52,597 nt of DNA from Pontibacillus marinus BH030004 = DSM 16465 (GCF_000425225.1 NZ_AULJ01000035.1:14220-66816), one strand, 5' to 3'. Shown: positions 19,043 to 27,809, counted from the first letter of the stretch. Notes: generated by a model not told the origin, from the sequence alone. Numbers and translations are program-made.

Positions 19043-19348
19043 ATGGCAGGAAACAATCACAATAAATTTCCTTGGAATCACGTATTAGGATTTATCTTTT
19101 CAATTGTCTTAACGTTATTAGCTGTATGGGCTGCTTTATATTCAAGCCTATCCATAACAGCGATCGTATGGACAATCGTTACCTTGGCCCTTCTTCAAGC
19201 TGCTGTACAATTATTTATGTTCATGCACATTGGTGAAGGGGAAGGGAAAGCACAAAAAGGCACGATTTATTTCAGTGCTTTCATCGCAGTTGTAATCGTA
19301 GCCGGATCCATTTGGGTTATGAACGCAATGATGCACTCTATGATGTAA
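19043..19348 (+). CDS. qoxD: Quinol oxidase subunit IV
   Basis: A 101-residue subunit IV with three membrane helices (WNHVLGFIFSIVLTLLAVWA, then FMFMHIGEGEG before the last helix). It starts one base after the qoxC stop, indicating translational coupling. A strong terminator closes the operon. Confidence 0.95.
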   Translation: MAGNNHNKFPWNHVLGFIFSIVLTLLAVWAALYSSLSITAIVWTIVTLALLQAAVQLFMFMHIGEGEGKAQKGTIYFSAFIAVVIVAGSIWVMNAMMHSMM

Positions 19349-19351
19349 GTT

Positions 19352-19388
19352 AAAAAGAGCTTGGAGAATCATCCAAGCTCTTTTTTTT
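19352..19388 (+). terminator. Terminator of qoxABCD
   Basis: A 14-bp perfect stem (AAAAAGAGCTTGGA, 19352-19365 with 19372-19385) and eight or more T. Confidence 0.93.
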
Positions 19389-19425
19389 ATGTGTGATTTA
19401 TTGCTTTAAAACCCACTTATGTGGA

Positions 19426-19716
19426 AAACTTGATATCGAGATAAGTTGAGAGGAGTCCGTTGCTTCTGTGAGGAGTAAGGGGTTCGTTGAAACGCCAATA
19501 CTCCTGCGGAAGACCAGCTGAGCCACCTCATACGCTACGCTCCTTGCGGGGTCTCATCTGCCCTTTCTACCGCGGGAGTTTGTCGTTTCCCTCACCCCTT
19601 TGCTGATATGGAAGTTAACGGACCCATGGCTGAGATCATTTTATCTCTTACTTAAGGAAACTGTATTTTAGCTCTACATATAAGGCTTTAGATCACTTTG
19701 GCAACGGAACCTCTCT
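19426..19716. repeat. Intergenic palindromic element, copy 1 (core 19455-19623)
   Basis: The 500-bp gap after qoxD holds this element and no gene. The outer arms are GTCCGTT (19455-19461) and AACGGAC (19617-19623), with further pairing inward (AAGGGGT, GAAACG, ACTCCTGCGG with their complements). The centre carries GAGCC-CCTC and GCGGGGTCTCATC. The left flank ACTTGATATCGAGATAAG (19429-19446) recurs in copy 3 and, inverted, in copy 2. A further GCAACGGAACC (19701-19711) lies on the right. The arms differ from the other copies but remain paired. Confidence 0.8.
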
Positions 19717-19800
19717 ACGCTTTATTCCATATTACTGCCATAATACTGAGTAAAAACAAACTTTTCTAAACCACAAACATAATCCTTCCAACTCCATAAT

Positions 19801-19836
19801 AAAAATAACCGAGCCTAAATTAGCTCGGTTATTTTC
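19801..19836 (-). terminator. Terminator of the small membrane protein gene
   Basis: AATAACCGAGC (19804-19814) pairs with GCTCGGTTATT (19823-19833), with A- and T-runs on both sides. It follows the stop of the minus-strand gene. Confidence 0.8.
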
Positions 19837-19846
19837 TTAAGTAATT

Positions 19847-20140
19847 TTATGAAGTTCGACTGACAGCTTTGGACATATCATCTAATTTGCCACGCATTTT
19901 TGAATCATTAACTAATCCAACAATCAGAGCTGCATGAGCATAAAGAATGTTTATGACAAGTAGGGAGAGTGATAATGCGTATATGATAGGGTTCACTGTT
20001 AAGCCTCCGATTTCAATAATCAAAAAGCTCCACATTCCTACGATCAGTGGCAGTTGAATGACGGCCATTTTTCGGTATTCAATCCATAGAAAAAGTGGGG
20101 TGAATGTTGCAAATAGCGCATAAACCATCAATACATCCAT
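19847..20140 (-). CDS. Small membrane protein, unknown function
   Basis: A 97-residue protein with three hydrophobic segments (about 2-18, 27-44 and 50-75) and a basic soluble tail (DSKMRGKLDDMSKAVS). I do not recognise the family. The ATG at 20140 is preferred because AAGGAG lies 9 bases upstream; the in-frame GTG at 20149 overlaps that site. It is divergent from the cyd operon and convergent with qoxABCD, so a link with respiratory membranes is possible but only by position. Confidence 0.65.
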   Translation of the reverse strand: MDVLMVYALFATFTPLFLWIEYRKMAVIQLPLIVGMWSFLIIEIGGLTVNPIIYALSLSLLVINILYAHAALIVGLVNDSKMRGKLDDMSKAVSRTS

Positions 20141-20265
20141 ATCAAACACTCCTTAATGTTTGTGACAAATTTGTGAACAGTTTCTTAATACCTACTATAT
20201 CAGTATCAAATAACAATGAAAACCCTTACATAAAAATTTTGTTAATAATTGAAAAAGCAAAAGAC

Positions 20266-20294
20266 TTGTTCAAAGATTCATAGGTTCGTATACT
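20266..20294 (+). promoter_or_regulatory. Sigma-A promoter of the cydAB operon
   Basis: TTGTTC (20266-20271) and TATACT (20289-20294) are 17 bp apart, about 160 bp before cydA. The start of transcription would be near 20301, immediately before the inverted repeat at 20311. Confidence 0.6.
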
Positions 20295-20310
20295 CAAGGT
20301 ACAGAAAAGT

Positions 20311-20328
20311 TTGTGAAGTATGTCACAA
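20311..20328. promoter_or_regulatory. Rex/Fnr-like operator upstream of cydAB
   Basis: TTGTGA-AGTATG-TCACAA is a perfect 6+6 bp inverted repeat with a 6-bp spacer. It has the arms of the Gram-positive Rex site and also fits the B. subtilis Fnr pattern TGTGANNTANNTCACA. It begins about 10 bases after the predicted transcription start, so binding there would act as a roadblock, the Rex mode known for cyd operons. An activator role for Fnr would need an upstream site instead. Confidence 0.7.
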
Positions 20329-20457
20329 AAGTGTCATGATCTTCAGCACACAAAATGACTCACAGCGTTTATACTGTACACATAGTGGATATAGGACAAA
20401 GTATGAATACAATGATATGAAATGAATTTACTAGATAAATATAAGGGGGTTGCGGGT

Positions 20458-21813
20458 ATGATGGAATTTGATAGTGTCATCATGAGTCGAATGTTGACCT
20501 CATTAACGCTAGCATTTCACATAATTTTCGCTACAGTCGGTGTAGGAATTCCGGTTATGGTGTCCATAGCAGAATTCATTGGTATTAAAAAGAAAGATGC
20601 CCACTACACATTGCTAGCTCGACGCTGGACGAGAGGATTTGTCATTACCGTTGCGGTTGGTGTTGTAACCGGAACTGCAATTGGTCTGCAATTATCCTTA
20701 TTATGGCCGAGCTTTATGCAGGTCGCAGGAAATGTGATCAGCTTACCATTATTCTTAGAAACATTCGCGTTTTTCTTTGAAGCTATTTTCTTAGGCGCTT
20801 ATTTATATACTTGGGATCGATTTAAAAACCCTATTTATCACTGGTTACTATCGATTCCTGTTGTAATTGGGTCAAGCATGTCTGCCTTTTTCATCACAAC
20901 TGTAAATGCATTTATGAATACACCTCAAGGGTTTGAGCTAGAGGGAAGAACGATCACATCGATTGATCCGCTTGCAGCTATGTTTAACCCTGCGACACCA
21001 ACGAAGGTGTTTCATGTGATTTCATCAAGTTATTTAACTTCAGCTGCGATTCTAGCAGCGATCACAGCTTTTTATATTATAAAGAAAAAAGCAACACCTT
21101 ATCACAAGAAAGCTTTAAAACTAACAATGATGGCTACGTTCATTTTTGCTGTTACAACGGCAGTAGCAGGGGACTTATCAGCTAAATTCCTTGCTAAAGA
21201 ACAACCTGAAAAACTAGCTGCTGCTGAATGGCACTTTGAAACAGAAAAGGGAGCAGATCTTATCCTCTTTGGAACATTGAATGAAGAGAATGAAGTAGAA
21301 AATGCCATTCGCATACCAAATGCATTAAGCTTTCTTGCGCATGGATCATTCGATAGTGAGGTGACAGGTTTAGATAAAATTGAGGAAGATGTTACACCGC
21401 CATTATGGATTCACTATATGTTTGATCTCATGGTGATGCTTGGAATGTATGCGATGGGTGTCTCATTCCTGTATATTGTGCTTTCTAAGTTGAAAAGATG
21501 GAATGAAAATAATAAATGGTTATTGTGGCTAATCGTCCTTAATGGACCTTTTGCAATGCTTGCTATTGAATTTGGTTGGATCTTTGCGGAAGTTGGTCGC
21601 CAACCATGGATCCTAAGAGGTTATATGAAAGTAGCAGAAGGGGCAACAACATCTCCTCATGTGGACTGGATGTTCCTATTGTTCCTAGGGCTATATATTT
21701 TACTAGGCGTATTTTGTGTGACTGTTCTACGTAAGTTATTCCGTAACAATCCAGTAGAGTTAGAGCTTGAACAACGTTATCCGAACATCTCGAATAGAGG
21801 TGATGATGAATGA
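20458..21813 (+). CDS. ythA: Cytochrome bd-type quinol oxidase subunit I
   Basis: A 451-residue subunit with about nine membrane helices, close to B. subtilis YthA in its N-terminal half (HIIFATVGVGIPV, TRGFVITVAVGVVTGTAIG, SLLWPSFMQ). GRQPWIL, the CydA signature, and the axial His residues near the N-terminus are present. The quinol loop is short, as in the cyanide-insensitive/YthA group. It reduces O2 with menaquinol without proton pumping. Its start is set at 20458 by AAGGGGG seven bases upstream; an in-frame ATG at 20422 has no site. It overlaps the next gene by 4 bp. Confidence 0.92.
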   Translation: MMEFDSVIMSRMLTSLTLAFHIIFATVGVGIPVMVSIAEFIGIKKKDAHYTLLARRWTRGFVITVAVGVVTGTAIGLQLSLLWPSFMQVAGNVISLPLFLETFAFFFEAIFLGAYLYTWDRFKNPIYHWLLSIPVVIGSSMSAFFITTVNAFMNTPQGFELEGRTITSIDPLAAMFNPATPTKVFHVISSSYLTSAAILAAITAFYIIKKKATPYHKKALKLTMMATFIFAVTTAVAGDLSAKFLAKEQPEKLAAAEWHFETEKGADLILFGTLNEENEVENAIRIPNALSFLAHGSFDSEVTGLDKIEEDVTPPLWIHYMFDLMVMLGMYAMGVSFLYIVLSKLKRWNENNKWLLWLIVLNGPFAMLAIEFGWIFAEVGRQPWILRGYMKVAEGATTSPHVDWMFLLFLGLYILLGVFCVTVLRKLFRNNPVELELEQRYPNISNRGDDE

Positions 21814-22823
21814 GTTATGAATTGATCGGAATAACCGTCCTATGGATTTTCCTATATGGATATTTAATTGTAGCATCGATAGATTTTGGAGCAGGATTCT
21901 TTGCTTACTATGCTAAAATAACCAAACAGGATCATATCATTAATAAGCTAATCTCTAGGTATCTATCACCTGTTTGGGAAGTAACCAACGTGTTTTTCGT
22001 ATTTTTCTTCGTAGGTTTAGTTGGGTTCTTTCCGGATGCTGCGTATTACTATGGGCAAACGCTACTGATACCAGGAAGTATAGCCATCGTTTTACTGGCG
22101 ATCCGTGGTTCCTTCTATGCGTTCGAAAACTATGGATCGAAAAAAAGTTCAACCTATATGTTTTTGTATGGGGCAACAGGGTTGTTAATTCCAGCTTCAC
22201 TTTCAACAGCCCTCACCATTTCTGAAGGGGGCTTTATTGAAGAATCGAATGGTCAGGTCCGTCTGTTAACCCAAGAGCTTCTTACAAGCCCTTATTCTTG
22301 GAGTGTAGTATTCCTTGCGATCGTTTCAGTGTTATTTATCTCAGCTGCATTTTTAACGTTTTACGCAAATCGTGCTAATGATAAGCCAGCCTTAGAACTA
22401 ATGAGAAAGTATACATTGTTCTGGAGTTCACCAACGATCATAGCTTCGTTAACAACGTTCATTGCTATGAGTCAGCATAACCAACGTCATTTCGAAAACA
22501 TGCTTGATTTATGGTGGATGTTTGGCTTGTCTGTAGCGTTTTTCTTAGGAGCTCTACTCTTCATTTATCAGCAGAAACGTTATGGTTTAGCCTTTATAAT
22601 GGTGATGTTCCAGTTCTTCTTTGCCTTCTTTGGGTATGGAGCAGGGCATCTACCTTACTTGCTAGATCCATTCATTACAATTGAGAGCAGTGTAGTGAAC
22701 GATACAATGGGCTTGGCATTAGTGATCGCATTTATTGCAGGATTATTCTTGTTAATCCCATCTCTGATTTTACTCATGCGCATGTTCCTTTTTGATGCGG
22801 ATTATGTAAAAGGTAAGAAATAA
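21810..22823 (+). CDS. ythB: Cytochrome bd-type quinol oxidase subunit II
   Basis: A 337-residue subunit with eight to nine membrane helices (IDFGAGFFAYYAKI, SPVWEVTNVFFVFFFVG, then SWSVVFLAIVSVLF). The ATGA overlap with subunit I shows translational coupling. CydB-type proteins form the heterodimer with subunit I. No cydC or cydD (haem/thiol exporter) genes follow, as in the B. subtilis ythAB arrangement. Confidence 0.9.
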   Translation: MSYELIGITVLWIFLYGYLIVASIDFGAGFFAYYAKITKQDHIINKLISRYLSPVWEVTNVFFVFFFVGLVGFFPDAAYYYGQTLLIPGSIAIVLLAIRGSFYAFENYGSKKSSTYMFLYGATGLLIPASLSTALTISEGGFIEESNGQVRLLTQELLTSPYSWSVVFLAIVSVLFISAAFLTFYANRANDKPALELMRKYTLFWSSPTIIASLTTFIAMSQHNQRHFENMLDLWWMFGLSVAFFLGALLFIYQQKRYGLAFIMVMFQFFFAFFGYGAGHLPYLLDPFITIESSVVNDTMGLALVIAFIAGLFLLIPSLILLMRMFLFDADYVKGKK

Positions 22824-22830
22824 ACGAGAG

Positions 22831-22873
22831 AAGGAAACTTTGGGGTCTTTTGCCCAGGTTTCCTTTTTCTTTT
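22831..22873 (+). terminator. Terminator after cydAB
   Basis: AAGGAAAC...GGG pairs with CCC.GGTTTCCTT (22831-22846 with 22853-22865), followed by a T-rich tail. Confidence 0.75.
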
Positions 22874-22923
22874 TGTATATGATAGACTTATGAAAGTAAT
22901 TGTGAAAGATGGGGGATCGTGGT

Positions 22924-23595
22924 ATGAAGAAAGAATATGCCGTTATTGGGCTAGGTCGTTTTGGCGGTTCGATTTGTAAAGAGTTGAGTCGCGAAGGTAT
23001 GGAAGTACTAGCCATCGATGTTGATGAAGATAAAGTAAATGAATATAAAGATATTGCTTCTCACGCTGTTATTGCAGATTCTACTGATGAGAGTGTGTTA
23101 AAAGAACTTGGAATACGTAATATTGACCACGTAATCGTTGCCATCGGGGACAACATTCAAGCGAGTATTCTAAGCACGCTTATGCTTAAAGAACTTGGTA
23201 TTAAGAAAATCACAGTTAAGGCACAAAACGATTACCATGAAAAAGTATTAAATAAAATCGGTGCTGACCAAGTTGTTCACCCAGAACGAGATATGGGGAA
23301 GAGAATCGCTCACAATATTATTTCAAACAACGTATTGGATTACTTAGAGCTTTCTGATGATCACTCTGTGGTTGAGGTGAAAGCAGGGGAGAAGATGATC
23401 GGCAAAACGTTAGTTGACTTGGATATCCGCGCACGTTATGGCTGTAACGTAGTAGCTATAAAGCGTGATAGAGAAATTAACGTATCGCCAATGGCTACAG
23501 AAACCATCGTAGAAGGTGACATTCTGATTATTATTGGTGAGGACAAAGACATATCTCGTTTTGAGAAGCATTTAGTTGTTGAAGATGATGATTAA
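22924..23595 (+). CDS. ktrC: Ktr potassium uptake system regulatory subunit KtrC
   Basis: A 223-residue cytosolic regulator made of an RCK_N domain (about 1-135) with the nucleotide-binding GLGRFGGS and an acidic residue after strand 2 (AIDVDEDKVNEY), and an RCK_C domain (about 140-220). It matches B. subtilis KtrC (YkqB) closely. It gates a KtrD- or KtrB-type channel (not in this window) according to ATP/ADP, and c-di-AMP binds the RCK_C domain in known homologues. The ATG at 22924 follows GGGGGA by 7 bases; the in-frame ATG at 22909 overlaps that site. Confidence 0.95.
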   Translation: MKKEYAVIGLGRFGGSICKELSREGMEVLAIDVDEDKVNEYKDIASHAVIADSTDESVLKELGIRNIDHVIVAIGDNIQASILSTLMLKELGIKKITVKAQNDYHEKVLNKIGADQVVHPERDMGKRIAHNIISNNVLDYLELSDDHSVVEVKAGEKMIGKTLVDLDIRARYGCNVVAIKRDREINVSPMATETIVEGDILIIIGEDKDISRFEKHLVVEDDD

Positions 23596-23602
23596 ATCAC
23601 TT

Positions 23603-23636
23603 ACGCTTAGCTCTTTATAGGGCTAGGCGTTTTTAT
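23603..23636 (+). terminator. Terminator after ktrC
   Basis: ACGCTTAGCTC (23603-23613) pairs with GGCTAGGCGT (23621-23630) with wobbles, followed by a T-run. Confidence 0.75.
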
Positions 23637-23693
23637 TTGATAAGCTTTTTATTCAGTATTATGGCAGTTATCTTGAATAAGCTGGTGCGGGAT

Positions 23694-24032
23694 GGTTCCG
23701 TTACTTTTATGCAGAGCGGCGGGCTGTGGAACGGGTTGCTTTCCTGCGGACGAAGCGCCGAGCCTCCTCATTCGCAAGCTCACTGCGGGGTCTCGTCACT
23801 CCGTTCTTCCGCTGGAGTCAACCCGTTCCACAGCCCACCTTAGCCGAATGGTGATTAACGGAACCGCAGCTGATAATGAGAGGAAATGCTTGCGGACATT
23901 TGTTCCGTTATTTTGAACTTTTAAGGCATTTCGAGAGTCGTTACGGACATATGGTACCTTATTTGTGACAAATTGGTCTTTTTCCAGCAACGGACCTCCA
24001 CCTCACTAGTTATCTCGATTTCAGGTCTTCAA
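23694..24032. repeat. Intergenic palindromic element, copy 2 (core 23694-23865)
   Basis: The 540-bp gap between ktrC and the pyruvate oxidase gene holds this element. The outer arms are GGTTCCGTTA (23694-23703) and TAACGGAACC (23856-23865). The inner arms (23721-23738 and 23819-23836, GGGCTGTGGAACGGGTTG) are an 18-bp perfect complement. The centre carries GAGCCTCCTC and GCGGGGTCTCGTC. On the right, GCAACGGACC (23987-23996) and an inverted match to the left flank of copies 1 and 3 (ends at 24032) show that the unit is longer than the palindrome and lies in the opposite orientation. Confidence 0.82.
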
Positions 24033-24068
24033 GATAAGGGGGCTTTAATAGAAGAATCTCATTCCAAG

Positions 24069-24094
24069 GTTTCTTATTCAGTCTATTAGGTTAT
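24069..24094 (+). promoter_or_regulatory. Candidate sigma-B promoter of the pyruvate oxidase gene
   Basis: GTTTCT (24069-24074) and GGTTAT (24089-24094) with a 14-bp spacer resemble the sigma-B pattern GTTTAA/GGGTAT (4 and 5 of 6). The B. subtilis counterpart ydaP is a sigma-B stress gene, which supports the reading. No sigma-A promoter of similar quality was seen here. Confidence 0.45.
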
Positions 24095-24137
24095 ACATAT
24101 AAAAGACCACATATGGTAGATGAAAGGATTGATGCTT

Positions 24138-25859
24138 GTGTTTGAAAAGAGAACAGGTGAGATTCTAACGGACCTGCTTATCGAGTGGGGCGTTGATCAT
24201 ATGTATGGAATGCCTGGGGATTCGATAAATGAGCTTATGAGTGATTTACGTAAACGAGAAGAAGAGCTACCATTTTATCAAGTTCGTCATGAGGAAGTAG
24301 GGGCTCTATCGGCAGCCTCTTATGCGAAATTAACTGGAAAGGCAGGTGTGTGTCTATCAATTGGAGGTCCAGGTGCTGTGCATCTTCTTAATGGTCTTTA
24401 TGATGCCAAAGGGGATAGCGTACCTGTATTAGCGATAGTTGGGCAAGTACCTAGTGAATCAGTAGGAACAGGTGCTTTCCAAGAGATTAACCTTGAGCGA
24501 ATGTTTGATGATGTAGCTGTTTATAACAAAAGAGCGCAGAGTGCTGAACAATTGCCTGACTTATTAAATCAAGCTCTGCGTGCAGCCTATACACACAAAG
24601 GGGTGTCTGTTCTTATCATCCCTGATGACCTATCAGCGATTAAACAAAAATATGATAAAAAACTTACGCTACCTGGTTACTCTAAACCTGATGTTTTTCC
24701 AGCAGGTTCATCCTTACAAAAAGCAAGAAAAGCAATTGAAAATGCTAATAAACCAGTAATCTTAGCTGGTAAAGGAGCAGCTCATGCGCAAGATGAACTG
24801 ATTCAATTTGCTGAGACCATAAAATCACCAATTATATTATCCTTATTGGCTAAAGGGATTATACCCGATAATCATCCCTATTGTTTAGGGCAACATGGTC
24901 AAATAGGTACAAAGCCTGCGTATAACGCTGTTAAAGAAGCAGATTTACTGTTATTGATCGGAACATCATTCCCGTATCGTGACTTTTTGCCAAAGGATAC
25001 CCAAGCTATTCAAATTGATCGAGAGCCAAGTCGAATTGGTAATCACTATCCTGTATCCATAGGTCTTGCTGGAGATTCCAAAGATACGCTTGAGTGGTTA
25101 ATAAATAACCTATCAGAGAACCGAAATGAAGAGCACTTACAAAAGTATCAAGAACAAATGAAAGAATGGCGCGTTAATATGCAGCTCCAAAAAAAGGATG
25201 AGACGAACCCAATTGTAGGCCCTCAAGTCATGTATGCGTTAGAAAAGGTGATCGATAAAGATGCGGTTATCTCAAGTGATGTAGGGAATGTGACAGTATG
25301 GATGACGAGGTTCCTACCACTCATCCATCAAAAGATGATTATCTCAGGCTGGCTAGCTACTATGGGATGTGGTTTACCTGGGGCTCTAGCTGGACAAGTT
25401 GCTTACCCAGACAAACAAGTTGTTGCAATTTGTGGAGATGGTGGTTTTGCCATGGTCATGCAAGACTTTGTAACAGCTGTAAAGTATAAGCTACCGATAA
25501 AGGTAATCATTTTAAACAATAGTAAGATAGGCATGATCCAGTATGAACAAGAAGCGATGGGACATCTTCATTACAAAACAGAATTGGGTGAAATGAATTT
25601 TGCTCAATTTGCTGAAAGTTGTGGAGGAGAAGGATATCGTGTGAATAGAAAAGAAGACCTAGAAGACTCATTTAAAAAGGCCTTTTTATCAGATAAACCA
25701 GCGATTATAGATGTAGCAATTGAGGACCAAGCACCTCTTCCTGGCAAGATCGGATATGAACAAGCGGTGAATTATAGTGAATACCTTATTAAGGAATTCT
25801 TTGAAAAAGGAAAAATTGATCCACCGCCGATGAAAACTGGAATAAAGCGTCTATTCTAA
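24138..25859 (+). CDS. ydaP: Thiamine-diphosphate pyruvate oxidase (YdaP-like)
   Basis: A 573-residue ThDP enzyme with the usual three domains: PYR (about 1-170, catalytic Glu in RHEEVGALSAASYAK), FAD/central (about 190-330), and PP (about 350-530, CGDGGFAMVMQDF...NNSKIGM as the metal/ThDP motif). Family members convert pyruvate to acetate or acetyl phosphate with a flavin. It most resembles the stress protein YdaP. The electron acceptor (quinone or O2) cannot be told from sequence. The GTG at 24138 follows AAAGGA by about nine bases; the ATG codons at 24120 and 24132 are badly placed. Confidence 0.87.
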   Translation: MFEKRTGEILTDLLIEWGVDHMYGMPGDSINELMSDLRKREEELPFYQVRHEEVGALSAASYAKLTGKAGVCLSIGGPGAVHLLNGLYDAKGDSVPVLAIVGQVPSESVGTGAFQEINLERMFDDVAVYNKRAQSAEQLPDLLNQALRAAYTHKGVSVLIIPDDLSAIKQKYDKKLTLPGYSKPDVFPAGSSLQKARKAIENANKPVILAGKGAAHAQDELIQFAETIKSPIILSLLAKGIIPDNHPYCLGQHGQIGTKPAYNAVKEADLLLLIGTSFPYRDFLPKDTQAIQIDREPSRIGNHYPVSIGLAGDSKDTLEWLINNLSENRNEEHLQKYQEQMKEWRVNMQLQKKDETNPIVGPQVMYALEKVIDKDAVISSDVGNVTVWMTRFLPLIHQKMIISGWLATMGCGLPGALAGQVAYPDKQVVAICGDGGFAMVMQDFVTAVKYKLPIKVIILNNSKIGMIQYEQEAMGHLHYKTELGEMNFAQFAESCGGEGYRVNRKEDLEDSFKKAFLSDKPAIIDVAIEDQAPLPGKIGYEQAVNYSEYLIKEFFEKGKIDPPPMKTGIKRLF

Positions 25860-25873
25860 AAAAAGTGCATAAT

Positions 25874-25906
25874 AAAAATCCCATGTCGTAACGACATGGG
25901 ATTTTT
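25874..25906. terminator. Bidirectional terminator between pyruvate oxidase and rnjA
   Basis: AAAAATCCCATGTCGT and its complement form a 15-16 bp stem with A/T-runs on both sides, between convergent genes. Confidence 0.92.
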
Positions 25907-25928
25907 GTATAGGAAGGAGAAACGTATC

Positions 25929-27596
25929 TTACACTTCCATAATGATTGGCAGAATCATTGGTTTGCGCTTTGTTTTTTCATAAAGGAAAGGAGCAATGGT
26001 GTCAGTGATTTCATTTTTAATCTCAGACCATTGAGTTGTGCGGCGTTCCATGACTTTGTCTAGATGTTTTGCCACAATTTTTTGTGCTTCGTTGATCAGG
26101 TCTTCTGATTCGCGCATATAAACGAACCCACGGGAAATGATGTCTGGACCGGCAGCAATTTTGAACTCTTTCATGTTAATGCTAACAACGACCATTACAA
26201 GGCCTTCTTCGGAAAGAATGCGACGATCTCGTAAAACAATGTTTCCAATGTCACCGACTCCACTTCCGTCTACATAAACAGAGCCAGAAGGTATTTTACC
26301 AGCGATCATTGCATTATCTTTACCGAGGGCTAGAACGTCACCGTTGTCCATGATAAAGCAGTTACTTGGATCCATTTCAATATCTTGAGCTAATTGAGTA
26401 TGCATTTTTAACATACGGTATTCACCGTGTATTGGCATAAAGTACTTCGGTTGGATTAAGCGAAGCATCAGCTTCTGCTCTTGCTGGCCACCGTGACCAG
26501 ATGTGTGGATATCATTTAGAGATCCGTGAATCACTTCTGCGCCAGCGCGATATAGCATGTTGATCACTCGACTTACGCTCACTGTATTACCCGGAATTGG
26601 GGAAGATGAGAATACAACCGTATCACCAGGCATAATCTGGATTTGACGGTGAGTACCATTTGCAATACGGGAAAGGGCAGCCATAGGCTCTCCTTGAGAC
26701 CCAGTACATAGAATGGTTACTTCATGACTCGGTAAACGGTTAATTTGAGAATGATCAATAAACGTATCTTTTGGAGCGTTGATATAACCAAGCTCCAAAC
26801 CAATATTAATAGATGCTTCCATACTACGTCCAAAAACGGCTACTTTTCGACCATGTTGCACTGAGGCTTCTACGACTTGTTGAAGCCTATGGATGTTTGA
26901 TGCAAATGTAGCAAAGATAACGCGTCCTTTAACTTTGCCGAAAATGTCATTTATACTTTCGCCTACGCGTCGTTCTGACATCGTAAACTCAGGTATTTCA
27001 CTGTTTGTACTATCTGAAAGGAGGCAAAGTACGCCTTCCTTACCGATTTCAGCCATCTTTTGAAGGTTTGCTGGTTCTCCAACAGGCGTGAAATCAAATT
27101 TGAAATCTCCAGTATGAACTACATTTCCTGGAGGGGTTTTTACAACGATACCGAAGGAGTCAGGAATACTGTGTGTTGTACGGAAGAAAGACACAGATGT
27201 TTTACGGAATTTCACGACTTCATCCTCTTCAATGGAATGAAGTTTTGCATTTCGTAAAAGGCCGTGCTCTTCCAGTTTATTTCGAATAAGTCCGATTGCT
27301 AATTTCCCACCATAAATTGGAATGTTCATCTCTCTTAAAAGATAAGGAATTCCGCCGATATGGTCTTCGTGTCCATGAGTAATAAATAAGCCTTTGATTT
27401 TATCTTGGTTTTGCACTAAATAGGTGTAATCTGGAATTACGTAATCAATTCCCAGTAATTCATCTTCTGGGAACTTAATACCGGCATCGATTAGGATGAT
27501 TTCATCCTGGAATTGTACACCGTACGTATTCTTTCCAATTTCCCCTAGACCGCCGAGTGCAAATACAGCAGTCTGATCATTTTTTACGAATTTCAT
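25929..27596 (-). CDS. rnjA: Ribonuclease J1
   Basis: A 555-residue metallo-beta-lactamase/beta-CASP nuclease. The zinc motif [12 protein letters not shown], the later HTGDFKFD, beta-CASP motifs ([19 protein letters not shown]) and a C-terminal HGEYRML are visible. RNase J1 has 5'-3' exonuclease and endonuclease activity and drives mRNA turnover and rRNA maturation. Length and order match B. subtilis YkqC/RnjA, directly downstream of rpoY. The gap to rpoY is 3 bp, so both are in one transcript. Confidence 0.97.
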   Translation of the reverse strand: MKFVKNDQTAVFALGGLGEIGKNTYGVQFQDEIILIDAGIKFPEDELLGIDYVIPDYTYLVQNQDKIKGLFITHGHEDHIGGIPYLLREMNIPIYGGKLAIGLIRNKLEEHGLLRNAKLHSIEEDEVVKFRKTSVSFFRTTHSIPDSFGIVVKTPPGNVVHTGDFKFDFTPVGEPANLQKMAEIGKEGVLCLLSDSTNSEIPEFTMSERRVGESINDIFGKVKGRVIFATFASNIHRLQQVVEASVQHGRKVAVFGRSMEASINIGLELGYINAPKDTFIDHSQINRLPSHEVTILCTGSQGEPMAALSRIANGTHRQIQIMPGDTVVFSSSPIPGNTVSVSRVINMLYRAGAEVIHGSLNDIHTSGHGGQQEQKLMLRLIQPKYFMPIHGEYRMLKMHTQLAQDIEMDPSNCFIMDNGDVLALGKDNAMIAGKIPSGSVYVDGSGVGDIGNIVLRDRRILSEEGLVMVVVSINMKEFKIAAGPDIISRGFVYMRESEDLINEAQKIVAKHLDKVMERRTTQWSEIKNEITDTIAPFLYEKTKRKPMILPIIMEV

Positions 27597-27599
27597 CTG

Positions 27600-27809
27600 T
27601 TAAATACTCTCCACTTGGAAATCTTCAGATTGTTTTTCGTATTCTAGATGATCTCCATCTAAGGCTTGAATATACTCAATGTTTAACTTGCGATCGGCTA
27701 ATTTTTTACGAATTTCACGTTCTGTTTCGGCTTCGATATATAAACTTGTTGTCCGTTCACGAACAGGTACTTCTTCTGACCTCTCCTGATAAAGTACTTT
27801 AAATATCAT
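27600..27809 (-). CDS. rpoY: RNA polymerase epsilon subunit
   Basis: A 69-residue acidic protein (MIFKVLYQERSEEVPVRE, ending DFQVESI) matching YkzG/RpoY. It is a small accessory RNA polymerase subunit found in Firmicutes and always linked to rnjA in this group. The ribosome site TAGGAGAG precedes its ATG by about 8 bases. It forms an operon with rnjA. Confidence 0.95.
   Translation of the reverse strand: MIFKVLYQERSEEVPVRERTTSLYIEAETEREIRKKLADRKLNIEYIQALDGDHLEYEKQSEDFQVESI

Noticed and set aside
20165-20180. Second Rex-like site near the small membrane protein gene
   Set aside because: TTTGTGA occurs twice in direct, not inverted, orientation; only a short ACAAATTTGT dyad is present.
23637-23916. 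Two overlapping plus-strand open frames of 68 and 74 codons after ktrC
   Set aside because: They run through the palindromic element; composition follows the inverted repeats, and there is no ribosome site.
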